Source: Cedecea sp000277545
Lineage (GTDB): Bacteria; Pseudomonadota; Gammaproteobacteria; Enterobacterales; Enterobacteriaceae
Length of the DNA: 64,000 bases
Assembly: GCA_050847315.1 (NCBI GenBank)
Contig: CP193791.1
Reading direction: 5' to 3' (one strand)
Part shown: positions 62,452 through 64,000 of the stretch, in pieces
Layout of the letters: every line of letters starts with the position of its first letter
Numbering within the stretch: position 1 is the stretch's first letter
The notes under the pieces: model-generated
The model's input: the letters and a program-made list of their open reading frames with translations, nothing else
What the model was told of the DNA's origin: nothing
Databases searched by the model: none
Program-made: the position numbers and the translations under genes

Positions 62452-64000
62452 CTACTCTTCATCCACGCCGTCAACGTGGTCGCGGATAAGCGTCATAAAC
62501 GGGCGGCCAAAGCGCTCAAGTTTGCGCGTCCCCACCCCGTTAATGCCCAGCATCTCGCCGGGCGACAGCGGCATCTGCTCCGCCATTTCAATCAGCGTCG
62601 CATCGTTGAATACCACATAAGGCGGGATGTTTTCTTCATCCGCGATGGATTTGCGCAGCTTTCTGAGTTTGGCGAACAGCTTGCGATCGTAATTACCGCC
62701 AAAGACTTTCTGGCTGGCGCGCGGCTTGATGGCGACAACACGGGGCACCGCCAGCATCAGCGGCTCTTCACCACGCAGGTAAGGACGTGCCGCTTCCGTG
62801 AGCTGCAGCGCTGAGTGTGCGGCGATATTTTGCGTCACCACGCCGAGGTGAATGAGCTGGCGGATCACGCTGACCCAATGCTCCGTCGTGTGCTCGCGGC
62901 CTTCACCGTAAATTTTCAGTTTGTCGTGGCCGAGATCGCGAATTCGCTGGTTGTTGGCACCCCGTAGAACCTCAACCACGTAGCCCATCCCAAAGCGCTG
63001 GCCGACGCGGTAAATGCAGGACAGCGCTTTTTGCGCGTCCACCAGGCCGTCATAGCGACGAGGCGGGTCGAGGCAGATATCACAGTTGCCGCAGGACTGC
63101 TGGCGGCCTTCGCCGAAGTAGTTCAGCAGCACGAGACGGCGGCAGGTTTGCGCTTCGGCAAACGCGCCCATGGCGTTGAGCTTATGGCGTTCGATATCCT
63201 GCAGCTGTCCCGGTGCTTTTTCTTCAAGGCATTTACGCAGCCAGGCCATATCCGCCGGATCGTAAAACAGCATCGCTTCCGCAGGCAGGCCATCGCGCCC
63301 GGCGCGGCCCGTTTCCTGATAGTAAGATTCAATGTTGCGGGGGATATCGAAGTGGGCGACAAAACGCACGTTCGGCTTGTTGATGCCCATGCCGAAAGCG
63401 ACGGTCGCGACCACGATTTGCAGATCGTCACGCTGGAATTTCTCCTGCACGTCACCGCGCACCTGGTGCTCCAGGCCCGCGTGATAAGCGCCGGCGCTGA
63501 TACCTTTGCTTTGCAGTCGGGCGGCAATGTCTTCCACTTTCGCCCGGCTGTTGCAGTAAATAATCCCGGACTTACCGCGCTGTTCCTGAATATAGCGGGT
63601 GAGCTGATCGAGCGGCTTAAACTTCTCCATCAGCATGTAGCGAATGTTCGGCCGATCGAAGCTGCTGATTTGGATAAACGGGTCGTGGAGCCCGAGCAGG
63701 CGCACGATATCGAGCCTGGTGGTGTCGTCCGCCGTGGCCGTTAATGCAACAAAGGGGACGGCAGGCAATCTTTCGCGAAGCTGACCAAGGGCGGCATATT
63801 CCGGGCGGAAGTCGTGCCCCCACTGCGAAATACAGTGGGCTTCGTCCACCGCCACCATCGAAAGCTGCCAGTTGCTGAGATGGTCAATAAAATTGTCCAT
63901 CATCAGGCGTTCAGGCGCGATATACAGCAGACGAATTTGCCCGGTACGGCAGCCGGTCATCACCTCCAACTGCTGTTCACGGGTTTGGGTCGAGTTAAGA
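62452..64000 (-). CDS. recQ: ATP-dependent DNA helicase RecQ (5' end outside the window)
   Basis: 3'-5' superfamily 2 helicase of recombination and replication fork repair. Only the last 516 codons or so are in the window; the reading frame runs off the edge at 64000, so the Walker A motif is not seen. Present are the DEAH box (VDEAHCISQWGHDFRPEY), motif III (ALTATAD), motif VI (QETGRAGRDGLP), the RecQ zinc site (CRR... CGNCDIC), winged helix, and the C-terminal HRDC domain (NIPPYVVFNDATLIEMA, INGVGTRKLERFG). About 93 residues are missing at the N-terminus compared with E. coli. Confidence 0.97.
   Translation of the reverse strand, partial: LNSTQTREQQLEVMTGCRTGQIRLLYIAPERLMMDNFIDHLSNWQLSMVAVDEAHCISQWGHDFRPEYAALGQLRERLPAVPFVALTATADDTTRLDIVRLLGLHDPFIQISSFDRPNIRYMLMEKFKPLDQLTRYIQEQRGKSGIIYCNSRAKVEDIAARLQSKGISAGAYHAGLEHQVRGDVQEKFQRDDLQIVVATVAFGMGINKPNVRFVAHFDIPRNIESYYQETGRAGRDGLPAEAMLFYDPADMAWLRKCLEEKAPGQLQDIERHKLNAMGAFAEAQTCRRLVLLNYFGEGRQQSCGNCDICLDPPRRYDGLVDAQKALSCIYRVGQRFGMGYVVEVLRGANNQRIRDLGHDKLKIYGEGREHTTEHWVSVIRQLIHLGVVTQNIAAHSALQLTEAARPYLRGEEPLMLAVPRVVAIKPRASQKVFGGNYDRKLFAKLRKLRKSIADEENIPPYVVFNDATLIEMAEQMPLSPGEMLGINGVGTRKLERFGRPFMTLIRDHVDGVDEE

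Overview
This window is a chromosomal core segment from a member of the Enterobacteriaceae. Protein lengths, residue motifs, operon order and tRNA/rRNA architecture match Escherichia coli very closely (RpoB 1342 aa, MetE 753 aa, FadB 729 aa, ThiH 377 aa). It is not E. coli: the rrn flanks are joined differently, a second-type hemB sits between rfaH and tatD, an orphan PTS IIB/IIA pair lies between thiH and rpoC, and an AT-rich two-gene cassette lies between the dienelactone hydrolase gene and metE. A genus such as Enterobacter, Cedecea, Klebsiella or a relative is plausible, but I cannot fix it from sequence alone.

Layout. 1-2.6 kb: nudC-hemE-nfi (minus). 2.7-8.9 kb: rsd, then a TPP riboswitch and thiCEFSGH (plus), with overlapping or abutting genes. 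8.9-9.8 kb: a regulatory leader and the PTS IIB/IIA genes. 9.9-24.0 kb (minus): the transcription/translation superlocus thrU-tyrU-glyT-thrT-tufB, secE-nusG, rplKAJL-rpoBC, with recognisable terminators, the L10 leader, the L12-beta attenuator and a stringent-type tRNA promoter. 24.5-27.5 kb: coaA (plus) facing murB-birA (minus). 27.5-33.1 kb: a complete rRNA operon (16S-tRNA-Ile-tRNA-Ala-23S-5S, minus) with P1/P2 promoters, boxA elements and T1 terminator. 33.1-37.1 kb: pepQ-yigZ-trkH-hemG (minus). 37.3-40.7 kb: fadBA (plus) behind a FadR operator. 40.8-43.0 kb: ubiD-fre (minus). 43.2 kb: rfaH (plus). 43.8-50.3 kb: ubiE-ubiJ-ubiB, tatABC, tatD and hemB (minus). 50.4-52.8 kb: rmuC and udp (minus). 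53.0 kb: dienelactone hydrolase (plus). 53.9-54.8 kb: M15-peptidase-like gene plus small lipoprotein gene (minus). 55-58.3 kb: metE/metR divergent. 58.2-64 kb: bioP(yigM), yigL, pldB, rhtB, rhtC and the 3' part of recQ.

Themes. The genes serve thiamine, haem, CoA/biotin, ubiquinone and methionine synthesis, fatty-acid oxidation, Tat export, and the core transcription/translation machinery. The parts that depart from the conserved backbone are: (1) the M15-peptidase/lipoprotein pair, which looks like a peptidoglycan-targeting effector with its periplasmic immunity protein; (2) the orphan PTS pair behind a leader with two mutually exclusive 10-bp hairpins, a LacI/GalR-type operator and a CRP-like site; (3) the hemG-rrn-murB junction, which joins the flanks of E. 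coli rrnA and rrnB; and (4) a magnesium-type (not zinc-type) porphobilinogen synthase gene. No CRISPR array, insertion sequence, integrase or prophage was seen.
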